64,000 bases of DNA from Effrenium voratum (lineage: Eukaryota > Sar > Dinophyceae > Suessiales > Symbiodiniaceae): positions 156,395 through 220,394 of the forward strand of contig CAUJNA010000481.1 in assembly GCA_963377175.1 (NCBI GenBank), written 5' to 3'. The position numbers and the translations under genes are program-made. Below are positions 1-11,958 of this stretch, piece by piece. Within the stretch, counting starts at the first letter, position 1; each line of letters opens with the position of its first letter. The notes beneath the pieces are model-generated. The model saw only the letters and a program-made list of their open reading frames with translations, made no database searches and was not told where the DNA came from.

Positions 1-869
1 ATCCCGCGGCCTTCCACACCGGAAAGGGCTCTGAGATGGCTCAAGGATGCTATTCTCCGTCGGGGTGTCACCCCGGGGTTGGTGAAGCCGCTGTCGTGGC
101 ACTCGTTCCGGGTGTTCATCCCGGACTGCGCCTTCCAGATGGGGATCCCCCGGGAGCGCCGCATGTACCTTGGCAACTGGCTCACGGAGAGCACGGCAGA
201 TGTCTACGTGCGGGAGAAGCGCAACGTGGTTGTGGAGATCTGGGGCCAGGTAGCGCAGAAGGTCCCCAACCTGAACCTCGGGCCAGGCAGGGAACGCAGG
301 GAGGACTTGAATCACCCGGACTGGGCGGACCCGCTCCCGCCGCCAGCAGTGGACATCACGGACGCAGGACCGGAGGGCCGCGAGGACCAAACTGAAAGGG
401 AAGGGGAGGCATCCCCTTCGGTACCCTCAGGGAGCGCGCCATCGACTCGCTCATGGTCAGTGGTGGAACACGGACCCGAGGACACACCAGTGAAGGCTAA
501 GGACCTGTTTCCCGCCACCCCGGACCTCCCCCTTCGGGTGGTGGCGGCGGTCAAACGCACAGGCAACGCCGGCCAGTCCAGAATCCACCTGCTGAATGTC
601 GAAGGCACGGCTGTGGGGTGTGGTTGGCGACCGGCGGCTTCTAAGGTCCAGGAGCTCTCGGTGCTGGACTACATGACGGAGCAGGAGGCCTATGGCAAGT
701 GCGAACGTTGCTTCAAGAGGCATGGCTTCCCGGCGGACTGGGCACTGGAACCTGCGGAGGCACGCTGCAGGAGGACTCGGACTCCTCGGCGGACTTGGGC
801 TCTGAAACGGATGACTCGGTGGACACCCAGTCGGAGACCGAGGTGGTGGCCCTACCGTTGGTAGCCTAG
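1..869 (+). pseudogene. Tyrosine recombinase C-terminus of a DIRS-like retroelement (partial, frameshifted)
   Basis: The reading frame is open from base 1, so the gene starts outside the window. The visible part has the second half of a tyrosine recombinase: HSFR (His-x-x-Arg) encoded near 101-115, GNW (Trp in place of the second His) near 173-181, and the likely nucleophile Tyr in ADVYVREKR near 199-225. Recombinases of this type integrate DIRS/Ngaro retroelements in place of a DDE integrase. A CxxC segment (KCERCFKRHG) follows near 694-723. The frame then breaks near 750-770: the continuing frame stops at 862-864, whereas a neighbouring frame gives an acidic Ser/Asp/Glu-rich tail ending at TAG 867-869, which looks like the true C-terminus. 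Domain call is by motif only. Confidence 0.7.
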
Positions 870-940
870 GTGCCCCCGGCCCTGGCGACCAAGGGGATGG
901 GAGGCCCGGAGTGCTCTGGCCAGGGCCCTCAGCACAGACC

Positions 941-977
941 TTGGATGTTCGGCGGTGTTGCTATCTAGATGGCTTAC
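941..977. repeat. 37-bp inverted copy of 58461-58497
   Basis: The 37 bases here are the exact reverse complement of 58461-58497. Here they lie just after the recombinase end of one DIRS-like copy; there they lie just before another copy. Both are flanked on the outer side by AT-richer DNA with repeated CTTACTAAG-like words. This fits an inverted terminal sequence of the DIRS-like family, but only these 37 bases are exact. Confidence 0.6.
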
Positions 978-1309
978 TTGATGGACTTACTACATTGTTT
1001 GGCAAGCATAGCTAAGTTTGCCGCAGAGAGTATGTTGGAGCACATAGCGATGTGCGCTTGGCGAAGTTAGCGCAAGCTCGCTAAGTTAGACGGAGGACTC
1101 ACTAAGTGTGCCTGGCGAACTTACTAACATCGCCCTGGCGAACTTAGCCCGCCTCATTTTTGTAAGTTTTTCACCACATACCTTCGCACAAAAAAAATAT
1201 ATCACGAACTTGCAGGCCACGCGGTGTCCTGCATTTTGAAAAAAACACATGACATAGCGCGTCGTAGAGAAGAACGAATGCTATTTTGTTTCTGCAGGGA
1301 GCTGGCGAT

Positions 1310-1333
1310 ATATTCGCATATTGTTGCGAATAT
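1310..1333. repeat. Perfect 9-bp hairpin
   Basis: ATATTCGCA at 1310-1318 and its reverse complement TGCGAATAT at 1325-1333 are separated by TATTGT. The arms do not extend further and no gene lies beside it; role unknown. Confidence 0.6.
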
Positions 1334-2167
1334 GCGCACATCGATTGCATACTTGTATTTTTGCATTTACGAGTTCATTTTCAAGGGTTGAAGGAGGTTG
1401 GATACAAAATGGACTTGTTGACGTTTTCACAGAAGCGTATTCGTGCAAACCGAGCCAACCACATGCCAGTTTTTTAAAGGCTTCTTTGGGCTGGCGTGAG
1501 CTAATCCCCCAAGCGTTGATGTGTGGTACACCTTTGCAAACACATACGGGGTGGACTATATATATTACGCCAAAAGCTGTCTGAAGCAAGCAATCCCCCG
1601 GTTATATAGACGCGCCCATTTTATAAAAGCATAGGAGGGAGGGGGGCTTTGGCATAACGGTGGGGCGGTGCAGTTGCAGCATGCATGTGTTCGGAACCTC
1701 GGACGTCAACTGCGGGCATGTTCAAAAAAGGGAAACCAAGAGGAATCCCGTTTGGGAGTGTTGCCTATAAATTTGAAACAACTTCGATATGTGTTTTTAC
1801 ACATGCAATTGTATCATAGATGAACCAGCTCCAACTAGCATCTTTGCCATGGGAGTTTGCCCTTGCTGAAGGCATGTTTATAGCGTGGCCCACATATTCG
1901 TGCATCAGGTCAAACAGTTCCCCTCGACTTGAATCTTGATTGCAAACATTATAGACGCAATGGGGCTTCCCCGTAGATATAAAGCATTGACATTTAGAAA
2001 ACACGCATGGAACGATTAATAAGCTCGACCAAGGAGAAATAGACAACTATAACTGTTTTCCTTTATCATCGCGTTGTCCGCCTCATTGTCTTGACCACCA
2101 TGCACCACCACCACCCCAAAACAAACAAGCAAACACTCACGCACGCATTTAAGCAACCTCATGCAGG

Positions 2168-2345
2168 CACATATAAGGCCCACACACACACAAACGCAAA
2201 ACTGAAACACTCAACGCGCAATCGCACACACACAATCAGATGTGCCAACATGGATCCGTACAAAAACGCAGCCACACATTCACACGTGCAAGCAACACGA
2301 AGATGGGCACACACACAAACGCACACATAAGCACAAACCAATGCC
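2168..2345. repeat. CA-rich microsatellite-like tract
   Basis: Runs of CACACACA alternate with AAACGCA-type words. Overlapping ORFs on both strands here (Thr/His-rich on plus, Cys/Val-rich on minus) are products of the simple sequence, not genes. Confidence 0.7.
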
Positions 2346-3419
2346 TCAGCCGGCGAGCCGACTGCCATGCCTTGCATGGCTGCCACCGGGCCGCCTGTGC
2401 GCAGAAACGCAGAGGGGCGGCAGCTGGGGGAAGGGTGCAGGGCCAGTGGGAAACACGTCATGCAGGGTTAATGTTTAAACTAGAAAAAGACAGGAACACA
2501 CATGACCATCATTCTTATATCTATATAGGAGGTTCTGGACAACATGTTGGGTATTTGCGGGAAACGCGCTGTTCAAATATTGGATTGCTGCTGGGCATTG
2601 AGGTTTGGCTGTTGATCGGGAACAACAAGTGCATAAAAAATCCTAGACAAGTGTCACACATTTCCAACAACACCATCCGTCTCAATCCCCACGAGCCCAA
2701 CTCCTCAATAGACAGGGGCAGGGTCGAATGGTCCATGTCTGCTATGCTATTTTATTCTGGTCTAATTCAAGGATGTCCTTCGTTGTTTGTGCTTCGCTCA
2801 ATAGTATGACAACTATGTTCTGGCATGTTGCACGTCCTTCCTGCATGGGCCAGGGGGCCTTAAACAGGGTTGATTTTGGGCTTGGCATTATCGTGTAACA
2901 GCGCTTACTCCTCCACTGCTTGAATGACCTGGGGCAAAACTTTTGGTTCGTGGATGAACGTGTCTTCATTGATTTGGCCACAAGGGAAATGAATACTATG
3001 CAGCGTTTTGAACACCTGCTAAGTTCAATAGATAACATTTTCAACGTTTAGAATTGATATGGCTGTGGCTCAAGCAACCGGTGCCAAAATGCAATAGTAA
3101 GTGGAAACATGGACCACGACCTGCGTATAACCCCTCCTGGTTAAGCCACACACATATTGCGCGTGTCGGAAACCGATGTGTACGTGCACATCTTTTTCAA
3201 TGTGTGCAACTGCAACGAGAGCTCAGAAAACACTGCCCAATGAGCTTTCAGAACCTCTTGTTCCCAACCGTGTTCCTTATATAAATACTGGCTTTGAGTG
3301 ATCCCAGCATCAAGCCTAAACAGATTTATGTGTCAGTGAACACCTTCAATATGTTCTGAACCCGGGCTCATCCAGACCATGTTTGCAGGGTTTAAACGCA
3401 CAGCCGCTCAAACCTTTGT

Positions 3420-5729
3420 CTAGGCAGCCCAGCAAGAGTTAGGCGCTACGGCCAGGCAAGTTTCGCGGCTGGTATACACACAGGTGTCCTGTATGCAGGG
3501 GAGTTCACAAAGAATAGGGTCTTCGTTCGACACTTTGAATTGATTGTGGCCCAAGCTTGTCCACTTTTGGATGCAAGCCACAGGCTGGCCTTTTTCAATT
3601 TGGGCAAAAAAACGAACTTGCCCCAAATGTTGCTTCCCTTCGAGAGACAGCAAACACGCATCACCAATGGAGCTTGCAGCTCCGGGGGCATAATTCGCCG
3701 TGCGAGAAACCACAAACGTTGCTTTCGCTACCTAAAGCTGCTTGTAAAGCGGCCGTCATGGCCTCACTTGGGATGGTTGGGTTCCTCAATCCTGGCTTCC
3801 AAGGGTCGCCCTCGCACTCGTTCAGCTCTTGAATCTGCATGTTGATGACGTCGGTGAGTACGTTCTTTTCCCAGCCGCGCACAGTGTTTGTGGTCCCACT
3901 TGCATAGCGCTTAATCTCTTTATGTTCTCTCTCCATGGTGAAGCACGCGCAAAGCATTTTGTGCTGGCTGAGCTGGCGCCCTAGGTGGCAAGCGAAATGA
4001 TGCTTTGGCAGGAATCGCTGATGGCCGTAGGCCAGGATGTAGGAGCGCAGGTGGGTCAGGATTGCATTTTCCAGGACCGACGCTTGGGTGGACTGCCTCT
4101 TAATGTTTTGAATCAGGTCAAGGACCCTGGAAAGATTCAAGTAAGAGCTAATGCATGGCTGCACCCCAGCCAACTCACCTGCGCGAACCTTTCCAACAGG
4201 ATGAATCGCAACACACTATAAAGCGACAATGCTTCAGACGCGCTACAAGATACATCTCCCTCCTGGTCCTTGCTGAAAACCTTTTTTCCTGTTGCAGACC
4301 GGCTGGCCGATGCGAAGGGCCATGGGAATTTTGGCAGCTCGTCATGCAAATCCCTTTGTGTGAAGCCCACTGCCCTTAATTTGCCCAGTAGCAATCCCAC
4401 TTCTGCATTCCAGATTCCTCCGGACACAAATGTGTGCATCCAATCGAACATAAGGGTAGAAACCGGCTTGAGCGCAAGCTCTTGGGACATGAGTGCCCCG
4501 TGTTCATTGTAGTTGAAGCCTGTGAACTGTTGCATTCGCTTGAATGCCGATTTGGTGCCATGCTGGTTTTCCTTGAGGAACCTCATGATGTCCCGGATCG
4601 ATGCATCACTGTGAAATTCTAAAAGCGACAGGTCTAAATTTGTTGTAGGAACCATGGTGCCACTATGGTCATGCGATGCCAGATCACTCTTATGATCGAC
4701 CACATTCCGGCACAGGGGGCATGGAAGACTCCCAGCGGCTCCCTTGCAATCCAGCACCTCTTTGATTGCCACTTCATCAGCAAGAATGATCCCAAGATCC
4801 CCAAATAAGACCTTGCGCTCAGACAATGGAAAATGGAGGAGTATGCCTTGCCTGATGTCAATGGGAGTGAAGAATTTGAGCATCGCCAATTTGAAGAACT
4901 CTGACATCTTTCCTGGGAGCCTCTTGACGGTGTCCGAGCGCGCCATCCCCAAAACAAACCAAAATCGTTCATTGGAAAGTCGTTGTACTCCGTGTTGCTT
5001 CCATGCCCAATATATGCATTGAACCTTGCGCTGGTTGTCGTGCTTTAGGGCGTTCCCCGGTGTAATTTCATCGGCGTAGGCAATGATCTCAAAAGGGGAT
5101 TGCGATGAGGGCTCTTGGGATTGGAACATCTCCTTCACAAGATCAGCATATTGGGAGCATGTTGCGCACAAGTGGTACATCAGGGCCAATGGGTTCACAA
5201 ACGTCAGCTGGCCAGACTCCGCCTTTCCACTAGTCGATGGAACCAATGGAGCATCGTGTGTAAGTAGTAGCTGGCCATACGGTGTCTCAATGTCTATAGC
5301 CTGGTCTCTCGAACGTTTGATGCTGGATCGGGAGTTGGCCGTCGGCGGCTCCGGCAAAGCAGCCACTTCATGCAGCACCGTCGCCAGGGCGCTGCGCGAG
5401 ATGTACTTGGTTCGCCCCAAGGCATGCAACATGGTTGGCGAGCAGAACGCCCAGCCTAAAGCGAGCGCTCCAGCGCCCAGCTTGTCTGTGTTATCTATGC
5501 AGCTATGCTTGCTTGATTGTGCTTCAACCTGTGTAAATTTTCTCATGCACCCTTCGCACACAAATGCATGTGTTGCAATTGAAATGCTAGGATCTATCAA
5601 TGATTCCGCTGGGAAACTTGCTTGATAAGTTGAAGCAGCCGGCAGATCTAACATGTCTTGCAACATGCTGCCCACCTCTTGCCGCACCAGGTCACGCACA
5701 CACTCTGTGCAACATGCGGTTGCCTGCAT
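3420..5729 (-). CDS. Gene C: transposase-like protein (one putative intron, one frameshift)
   Basis: A long minus-strand frame (5729-4137) continues in a second (4173-3661) and a third (3713-3420). An 80-bp intron 4178-4099 (GTGAGT...TTAAG) joins the first two in phase; removing one T from the TTT near 3712 joins the last. Total about 760 residues. Landmarks: CxxC pairs near the N-terminus (CCTEC, CEGC), YADEITPGN near 5055-5080, a CPLC motif in the middle, FDWMH near 4440-4455, and a His/Cys-rich stretch KHHFACHL...MLCACFTMEREHKEIKRYA. From memory this resembles a high-copy dinoflagellate family that looks like a DNA transposase; the acidic residues could be a DDE/D set but this is unproven. 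The intron could instead be an indel. Confidence 0.55.
4099..4178 (-). other. Putative 80-bp intron in gene C
   Basis: On the minus strand CAG|GTGAGT opens at 4178 and CATTAAG|AGG closes at 4099. Removal keeps phase 0 and joins two protein-like frames that otherwise end in stops. Another AG (TTTCCAG) lies inside but gives the wrong phase. Confidence 0.4.
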
Positions 5730-5970
5730 CTTTTTTCATTGCCTCAATGCGCGTGCGTGCCTAAATGAATGATCGATACCCGCCCCAATAGAGCAGCTGA
5801 TGCAAAGATCTAACAATGTTCAAGGATGCATTATGGTCGTCATTTCATAAGGTGTTTGGGAATGACTGGAGCAACAAACTAGTTTATATAGCACAGTTGG
5901 AAGTAACAACTGCTCATGCGCATCTTTGAAACAGCTGCTACACCCCAAACGATCTATAGGCCAGTTTGCA

Positions 5971-7742
5971 TCACTGGCCTTCCTCGATGAGGCGCAACGC
6001 GCGGCGGAACGAGGCAACCTCGTTTCCCTGCCACGGGACACGCTTGTCCACGCGATCTCCCTTCCTAATGAACACGCGCCAAGACATGGTGCGATCGCTG
6101 CGGTGAACTTTCCCGCCTTTGTAAAAAAAGGTGCCCTCCCCTTCTTTGGGAGGGGCGAGCTTTGCCACAAGCGGCTTGGCCGCCTTTTTCGGCGCGGTTT
6201 TGGCCACAGCCTTTTTGGGGGAAGCCTTTTTGGGGGAAGCCTTTTTGGGGGAAGCCTTTTTGGGCAAAGCCTTTGCTTTCCCTTTCGCTTTGGCCTTGGC
6301 TTTAGCCTTGGCCTTCGCCTTGGCCTTTGGCGCTTCAGACTCCGGAGCACCCTCCTTGCAAGCGGCCCTTTCCTCAAAGGCAGCCTTCATCGTGCGGAAC
6401 TGGTGCTCCGCCGTGGTGTTCTCCGGATTTGCTGCAGGCGCACTCAAGTCGAACAAGTGGTGCTCCGCAGGGCTGCCCACAGTGCTCGGCAGAGACGCCG
6501 CTTGCAGCTCAGGGGTAGGCTGTCTGCGGACTTGGTCTGTCAGGCGCGGCCTGGGTCTGGCTCCCTGAATCCGGGATCTCCAGGCCCTGCACGGCCTTGT
6601 TCTGCCTCTGGTTCTTGAATACCTGCAAGTTGGATAGGCCATGTGGATCTGCAGGGCGCCCCTGCTGCATGAACATGGCCTGCATCATGCCCATGAACTG
6701 CTGCATTACAGGCATGGTCGCCTCCAAACTTGTGCTGTTGCCCCTGACCAGCTTGGATGTTTTGCGTGCTGCGATAGCTCCGGTGGCCATGCCAGTGTCA
6801 CCGCCCATGTTGCTCGGCTTCTCACCCTCTCCTTGTTTGGAAACAGTCTCCAAGAAGTGGGCGTTGATGAAAGGGGTGTCCACGCGTGCTGAGTGCACAC
6901 ATCATGGATGTGTGGGCACAAATATAATGTGTCTGCGCGCGCGTATGAATGCATATGTAGACACAGACTATCTATGTATGTGCTTGTACACTTTCCAGAT
7001 AATGGGACTTGAGTTGTCCTGCACGTGGGTTTGTGCACAGCATAGACAAATGTGACAACACATTCCCTGTGGGTCAAACAAATGCCAGGTGACCATAAGC
7101 AGCGGAGTACAGCTCCTGAGGCAAGTCGTTTGGATCAGCAGGGTACTTCGCCAAGTGGAGGTCCATGGGAAGTCTCTGCATGTGCTTGATGCGGGCCTTG
7201 AGCTGGACCTTGAACTCTTGGAGCGCACGAAACTTGGCGTCAGCATTTGCGGCTGACAGCCCCTGCAGATCGCACGCGCTGGCTATGATGTGCTTCACCG
7301 TGCCTTCTGCAGGAAGGTGCAGCCCCAGCGCCACGCACCTATTGACAAGGCATTGTAGCTTCACGCTATCATGTGTTGTCTGATCTTGCAAGATGCCAAT
7401 CTCAGCCTCCGTCAAGTAGTTGGCAAAGCCATGCAGGCATTGCAGCGGACGGCGTGCGGGCGTTTGCGCCGCAGAGCCTCCCGCCAGCGAGCCAGACAGC
7501 TTGTTACCCAACATCTGCTGCTGGATAGGGCTCCACGGGCCCTCCGCCACGGTGGAGGCAATGGCCGCAGCCTCCTCTGTTCTCATCGGCCGCTCAGGGT
7601 ATCCAAGCGCTTGCCAAACGACATAGCCTGAGCCTCCAGCATGTTGGTGAAGCATTCAGCTGACAAGATGCGCTTCTGAGCGGCCAGGAAGCTGTGCATG
7701 TGCACCATGTCTTTCACGAACTCCCCACCGCGAGACATGGCC
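5971..7742 (-). CDS. Gene B: dinoflagellate-type hypothetical protein with Lys/Ala-rich region (frameshifted)
   Basis: Exon 1 probably begins with ATG at 7742, after an intron ending TATTAG at 7755. It encodes a helical region, then a domain with FANYLTEAEIG, CVALGLHLPAEGTVKHIIA and PQELYSAAY. A GT-AG intron 7093-6889 (donor TATG|GTCACC, acceptor CTCAG|CACGCG) keeps phase. The second exon has a Met/Gln-rich stretch, then alternating Lys-Ala dipeptides and four KKASP repeats, then a short basic domain ending RRALRLIEEGQ. Two one-base frameshifts are present: near 7625 (an extra G restores the frame) and near 6530 (CCCC for CCC). The basic tail resembles nuclear DNA-binding tails. Function unknown; I recall many such copies in dinoflagellate genomes. 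Confidence 0.55.
6208..6269. repeat. 15-bp tandem repeat inside gene B
   Basis: Four head-to-tail copies of a 15-base unit (AGCCTTTTTGGGGGA on the plus strand) encode the KKASP repeats of gene B on the minus strand. The last copy is diverged. Confidence 0.8.
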
Positions 7743-8679
7743 ATGCAAAAGAACCTAATACACAAAACACAGCTTGAACCTGTGCGAGCGAGCCGTATTA
7801 GCGGCCCAGCTCTGGCGAGCTCAGAGCCCAGCCAGACGGCCCCTTTGTGGAAAGGTGGTCATATTTCCAAAATGGAACATGCAAATAGCAATTTGGGATT
7901 GGTTCACTGCAAGGTCTGATTGGCTGTGCTGCTACATGTGGAGCATTCACCAACCGAGCTTATTGCACACCATAGGTATAGACAGCGTTCTTTTATCCCA
8001 ATTGCGGTTCGCCATGTGTTTCAAGAATCCAGGCCGCCTATATAGGCAGCTGAGCAACTTGCTTCACCTCAGTTCATCCGGCGCCTCTTGACGGCAAACC
8101 CGTCAATCGTGTCGACCGGCATGAAGAGATAGGCGCTGAACCCCACATCATTCATGTAGGACAGCTTCACTTGGCGCGAGTACATGTTCATGTCAGCAAG
8201 GAGCTCCCGGAGGTCCTGCAAAGCGGATGACTTTGTGGGGGCATTGTTGGCGAAGTAAATCTTGGAGCACAGGTGTTTCCCTGTCAGCGCCAATCGCCAT
8301 TTGAGCGCCACGAAGCGGGAATCCTCCGAACGGATGATGTCGCAAATCACCACGAGACCTCCCTCACCCACAGCTTTGATCAGCAGGTCATCCCAGCGGC
8401 CGGTGCAGCTGCTGTACTGCATCACCTCCTTGTCCCCCACAGTGAGGGTCCTGACAAAAGCAAATGGTGTCGCGCTCATTTGCTTTCCGGTCATGTTGAT
8501 ATGCACCTTCTGCTGGTTCAGGACCTTGTTGGTGTGCCAGCGGCCCACAGGCTCCCACTTGTCCGCGTGCGGCAGCGAATCACCATTCCAGTCATGAGGT
8601 ACGGACGCACGCTCGAAGCGAGGCATGCTTTCGCGACACTTCAAGCCAACACAACTGCATGCCACGCAGCAACTCTTTG

Positions 8680-9066
8680 AACCAGGCGAGGCACGCGCCC
8701 CAGCCCGAGCGAGCAATGTGTTTGCCCAGCAAAATGGTTGGAGGAGGCAGCCTGAAAGAACACATAATTTTGGGAACATCGCCATCCATACAACAGCTGG
8801 ACAAATTGGACAAAGAGCGGGGCTGGCATGAGAATAGCAATCAGCAATGGCGGTGGGACTGGGCAGGCAATTGGTGCTGCTGGCTGGGCAAAATGCTCGC
8901 CGCATATGTGCTTGCATGGCTGGGCCACGGTGCTCGCCACATGTGTGCCAATGGCTGGGCATGATGCTTGCCGAAGGTAACACTGGCTGGGCACGATGCT
9001 CGCCGAGGGTACATCACTGGCTGGGCATGATGCTCGCTGCATTTACTTTATACTGGCTGGGGCTGG
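8680..9066. repeat. GCTGGGC/GCTCGCC repeat array in intron 2 of gene A
   Basis: Six or more loosely spaced copies of GCTGGGC followed within 6-10 bases by GCTCGCC (or GCTTGCC) occur from 8878 to 9062, with a reverse-oriented pair near 8690-8735. The same pair of boxes occurs at 7795-7840, 31663-31925 and 54915-54950, mostly in predicted introns or between genes. Confidence 0.65.
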
Positions 9067-9699
9067 GCGCGCATCGCAGCAATGCAGAACACTTGACAGA
9101 GCTTGAACATGATATATACCGCCAATCACAGGGTCAGCTCAATAAGGAAAATGATGCGACGGGTGATCAAAACATTTGACGGCACTTTGACACCAAATGC
9201 CACGATCGAGGAATGGATTCAATGTCTTATAAGGGACACAAACCAAGTTTCTCAAAAACATTAGCAGGTGCGGAAGGGGTACAATGTCAAACACTGCCCC
9301 AAACAACACAACACATGACGGTTGCATGATTGGTACATGTGCTGACTAACCTCCAGCCTCATGACAGACCTCACACACGTGCTCATTGGCTCATTCATGC
9401 TTAACTGAGTTGGGCCTATCAAAAAGGCATTACTATACATATCATGTAGTTGATGGTGGTCCCTCATTAGCATCAGCTGACCTACACCCCACATGCACGA
9501 CTCGAAGTCCATCAGGGCAAACATGAAACCTCATGCCTCAGCCTAACGCCTTCCACCTGCCACATGGTTCACTTCGCCGTCACACAAATGCCAGTGCTGG
9601 CCACTCGAGCAAACAGTTTTTTTTCGCACCTTGCGGGCGAGATATCCTGCCGCGGCCAAGCCCAGCTCCCACAGAAGGGATGAGACCAAATGTTTGGGA

Positions 9700-9862
9700 A
9701 AACACATTTTATATAGATCTATAAAAAAACAAACTGTGCACGCACCGTTTTTTATCAATCTAGAATGGTCCGTGTACAAGCAAGCCATTACGTGAACAAA
9801 CTGTTATAGATTGATAAAAAAAAACGTATCTCCCAGACCAGTTTTTTTATAGATTGATAAAC
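9700..9862. repeat. Inverted and direct copies of TAGATTGATAAA
   Basis: TTTATCAATCTA near 9750-9762 is followed by its inverted copy TAGATTGATAAA near 9807-9820 and a direct copy of the latter near 9849-9862. They could fold into a hairpin or be the ends of a small non-autonomous element. The surrounding 9067-10253 is intron 2 of gene A in the model and holds no other coding signal. Confidence 0.45.
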
Positions 9863-11505
9863 TTCTGTGTTTCCCCATTTCCAGCGTATGTTCACTCACT
9901 CCGATTTCCGTGGTCACTCCACCTGGCTGCAACCATGTCAAACAGGTCGTTGCCATGGGTCATTGCTGTTGTTTGGAGCATGGTACCGTACCGATCACTG
10001 TTTCCGGGGGTTGAAATGGCTGTCAGCCAGGCGCCCGGTGCACACCTATGCATAAAACCGCTCGCAGCAAAACCAAAAGCGAAAACTAGCGACCACACAT
10101 GGTGGCTGTACACCTGCACGGATGGAGCGCCTGTAGTGCCATTCAGCAAACCATGCAAACCATGCAGTGAGTCCAACCACTAGCCCAGTCATTCTATGAC
10201 ATCCCAGCGCACTTGGCGTCATCCGCGCCCCAAAATGCCTCTTTGAGGCTCACTGCGCAGGCCTCGGCGCAGCCATGGCCGTGACAGCCCCAGCCAACGC
10301 CATCACCGCATCGAGAGCCTTGTCGACTCGGTTCTCCTGCGCGATCTGGCTGCCTCCGCGTGTCCGTCCTCTGGTGCGGCCCTGTTGGATCCTGGGCGTG
10401 TGCGCAGGCCATGCAGATACAGCACGGACACCAGACACACATCCAGATGCCACGCAAATACTCAACACAACACAACAATGTATGAATCAAGACGTCATCT
10501 ACAATTGATGCACCAGATCATCATGGGTAACAACCAAACACATATGATCCTGGTCACGTTGCCCCGGCACAAACACGGCTGAACACACTAGCATGAGAGC
10601 CGCCAATGACAGCATCCGTGAATGACAGCATCCAGTTAGACCTCACCACACCGAACAACTAAGTGAACATGCGTTCGACACTCAAAGCACATGCATAGAC
10701 ACACACATAAATGACAAATTACTTGTGAGGCAAAATGGCTTTAGGTATCATTTGCAAGCAACACTACTGAAGAGAGCACATGCAAGTGTGTATACTACTA
10801 ATTATACACGTATGATGATGTTTAAGTACAGCACCAACGCAAACAGACCACTGAACAAAAAACAACACCTTACAATTGAGTAATGTCGAGTGTCGGCTGC
10901 ACTCGCCCCCAGGAGTCCATGTAGCCAGACCCATCCGGGAGATAGTAGCCGTGCCCCTTCCTCCCCTTCTTGCCGAAGGACTTGCCGCGGCCGAAGGACT
11001 TGCCGCCGCCGCCACCACCGCCCCCGCCGCGCCCGCCATAGGACTTGCCCTTGTTGATCGTGGTGGATTTGCCCGTGGACGTGCCCTTGCCGCTGCTGCC
11101 ATGGCCTGTCTCCTCCCACCAGCCACTCCTGCTCTGATTCCAGCCTCCGCCTCCTCCTCCGCTAGACCAGCTGCTTCCGCGCCAGTCGTCGTCACGCCAT
11201 GCGCGGTGCCTCTGGTCCCATGCCCACTTGTTCGCAGGGTCCTCTGTCTCCGGCAGATCGGCAGCCTTCTCCATGGTGTCCGGGCCACTGTCCTTCGTCT
11301 CGGTGATCCCGGCCTCGTTCTCCACCTCTTCCTCCTGCTCATCCTTCACCGCCCACCAGCTATAGTGGTCCTCGCCGTCGTCCGGCTCGGTCTTCACTGC
11401 CCAGCTGTCCCACTCGTCCCAGCCGGCTTGGTTTGCATGGCCAGCACTGCCCATGGGCTTTGCGCCCTCTTCATCATCTCCACCTCCATCTCCACCTCCA
11501 TCTTC

Positions 11506-11510
11506 ACCTC
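11506..11510. repeat. Target-site duplication ACCTC (left)
   Basis: ACCTC directly precedes the 5' LTR and is repeated at 29611-29615 directly after the 3' LTR, as expected for LTR retrotransposon integration. Confidence 0.9.
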
Positions 11511-11860
11511 TGTTAAAACCCTCTAGGCCCCGTGCCTAAATTGGGAAGCTGTTCTGAGGTCTGTGTTGGTGTTGCTTTCCAAGTTCCATTGATCGCCATT
11601 TGGCTCAAGACACAATTGAGGTTCAAGATCTGATGTGTAGCTGCATTCATACGTGATCGGCATTGAGAGCGGAAAACACTTCGCTTGCGCTGCATTTGTC
11701 AGGACCACTGTTGTAACTATCATTCCTTCCCCCTTACAACGTTTACACGGGTTCGGCTATAACGGCATCGTCCGTATACACCTTTCCACGTGGTTGGTAT
11801 TACAGCTGGAGGGTTCGGTGCATAGCGTCCCACGGGACGTCACCTTGCCGTCTCTTGACA
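11511..11860 (+). repeat. 5' LTR of the copia element
   Basis: 350 bp, TG...CA ends, 348 of 350 positions identical to 29261-29610 by my reading. It holds a spliced-leader relic at 11595-11609. Confidence 0.95.
11595..11609 (+). other. Relic of the dinoflagellate spliced leader in the 5' LTR
   Basis: GCCATTTGGCTCAAG matches the last 16 bases of the spliced leader (GCCATTTTGGCTCAAG) with one T missing. The same relic is at 29345-29359 in the 3' LTR. It suggests an ancestral element transcript was trans-spliced and then copied back into DNA. Confidence 0.6.
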
Positions 11861-11875
11861 GGTTATCAGCCGTAT
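11861..11875 (+). promoter_or_regulatory. Probable primer-binding site
   Basis: GGTTATCAGCCGTAT begins one base after the LTR end. It partly resembles the initiator-tRNA-Met type site (TGGTATCAGAGC) used by many copia elements, but the match is imperfect. Position is the main evidence. Confidence 0.4.
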
Positions 11876-11958
11876 CTACAAGCTCTACACTGGACAGAGA
11901 GACAGCTGGTTTATTGCGGGTACAGGGACAATAAAGGAACGATAACCTACACAGTACA

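Larger units (their letters stand above)
978..3419. other. Intergenic stretch without a recognisable gene
   Basis: No coding region can be supported. From about 1010 to 1160 there are several short words built on CTTAGC/GAACTTACTAA, matching in style 58130-58260. The rest is mixed-composition DNA with a perfect hairpin at 1310-1333 and a CA-rich microsatellite at 2168-2345. The short ORFs on either strand show no domain or protein-like composition. Confidence 0.5.
8069..11505 (-). pseudogene. Gene A, main part: Gly-rich nucleic-acid-binding-like protein split by a retrotransposon
   Basis: Three pieces join in phase: 11505-10874, 10391-10254 and 8627-8069. Splice signals are TT|GTAAGG...CCCAG|GATCC (intron 10873-10392) and CA|GTGAGC...GAAAG|CATGCC (intron 10253-8628), both phase 2. 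With the 5' piece at 29724-29611 and one target-site copy removed, the frame is exactly 1443 bases (480 residues plus stop). The protein has an acidic, Trp-containing N-terminal region, a Gly-rich low-complexity region with Arg, Ser and Lys (like RGG RNA-binding tails), then a folded domain with PFAFVRTLTVGDKEVMQY and FVALKWRLAL, and ends in KRRRMN, a possible nuclear signal. The start codon is 18 kb away beyond the copia element, so this copy is broken. Function unknown. Confidence 0.65.

Noticed and set aside
5926..6618. Plus-strand Gly/Leu/Phe-rich ORF
   Set aside because: Shadow of the Lys/Ala repeat region of gene B on the minus strand.
10720..10748. Minus-strand spliced-leader-like word (AGCCATTTTGCCTCA)
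   Set aside because: It has a mismatch and an insertion, and does not lie before a gene in that direction; a chance match is likely.
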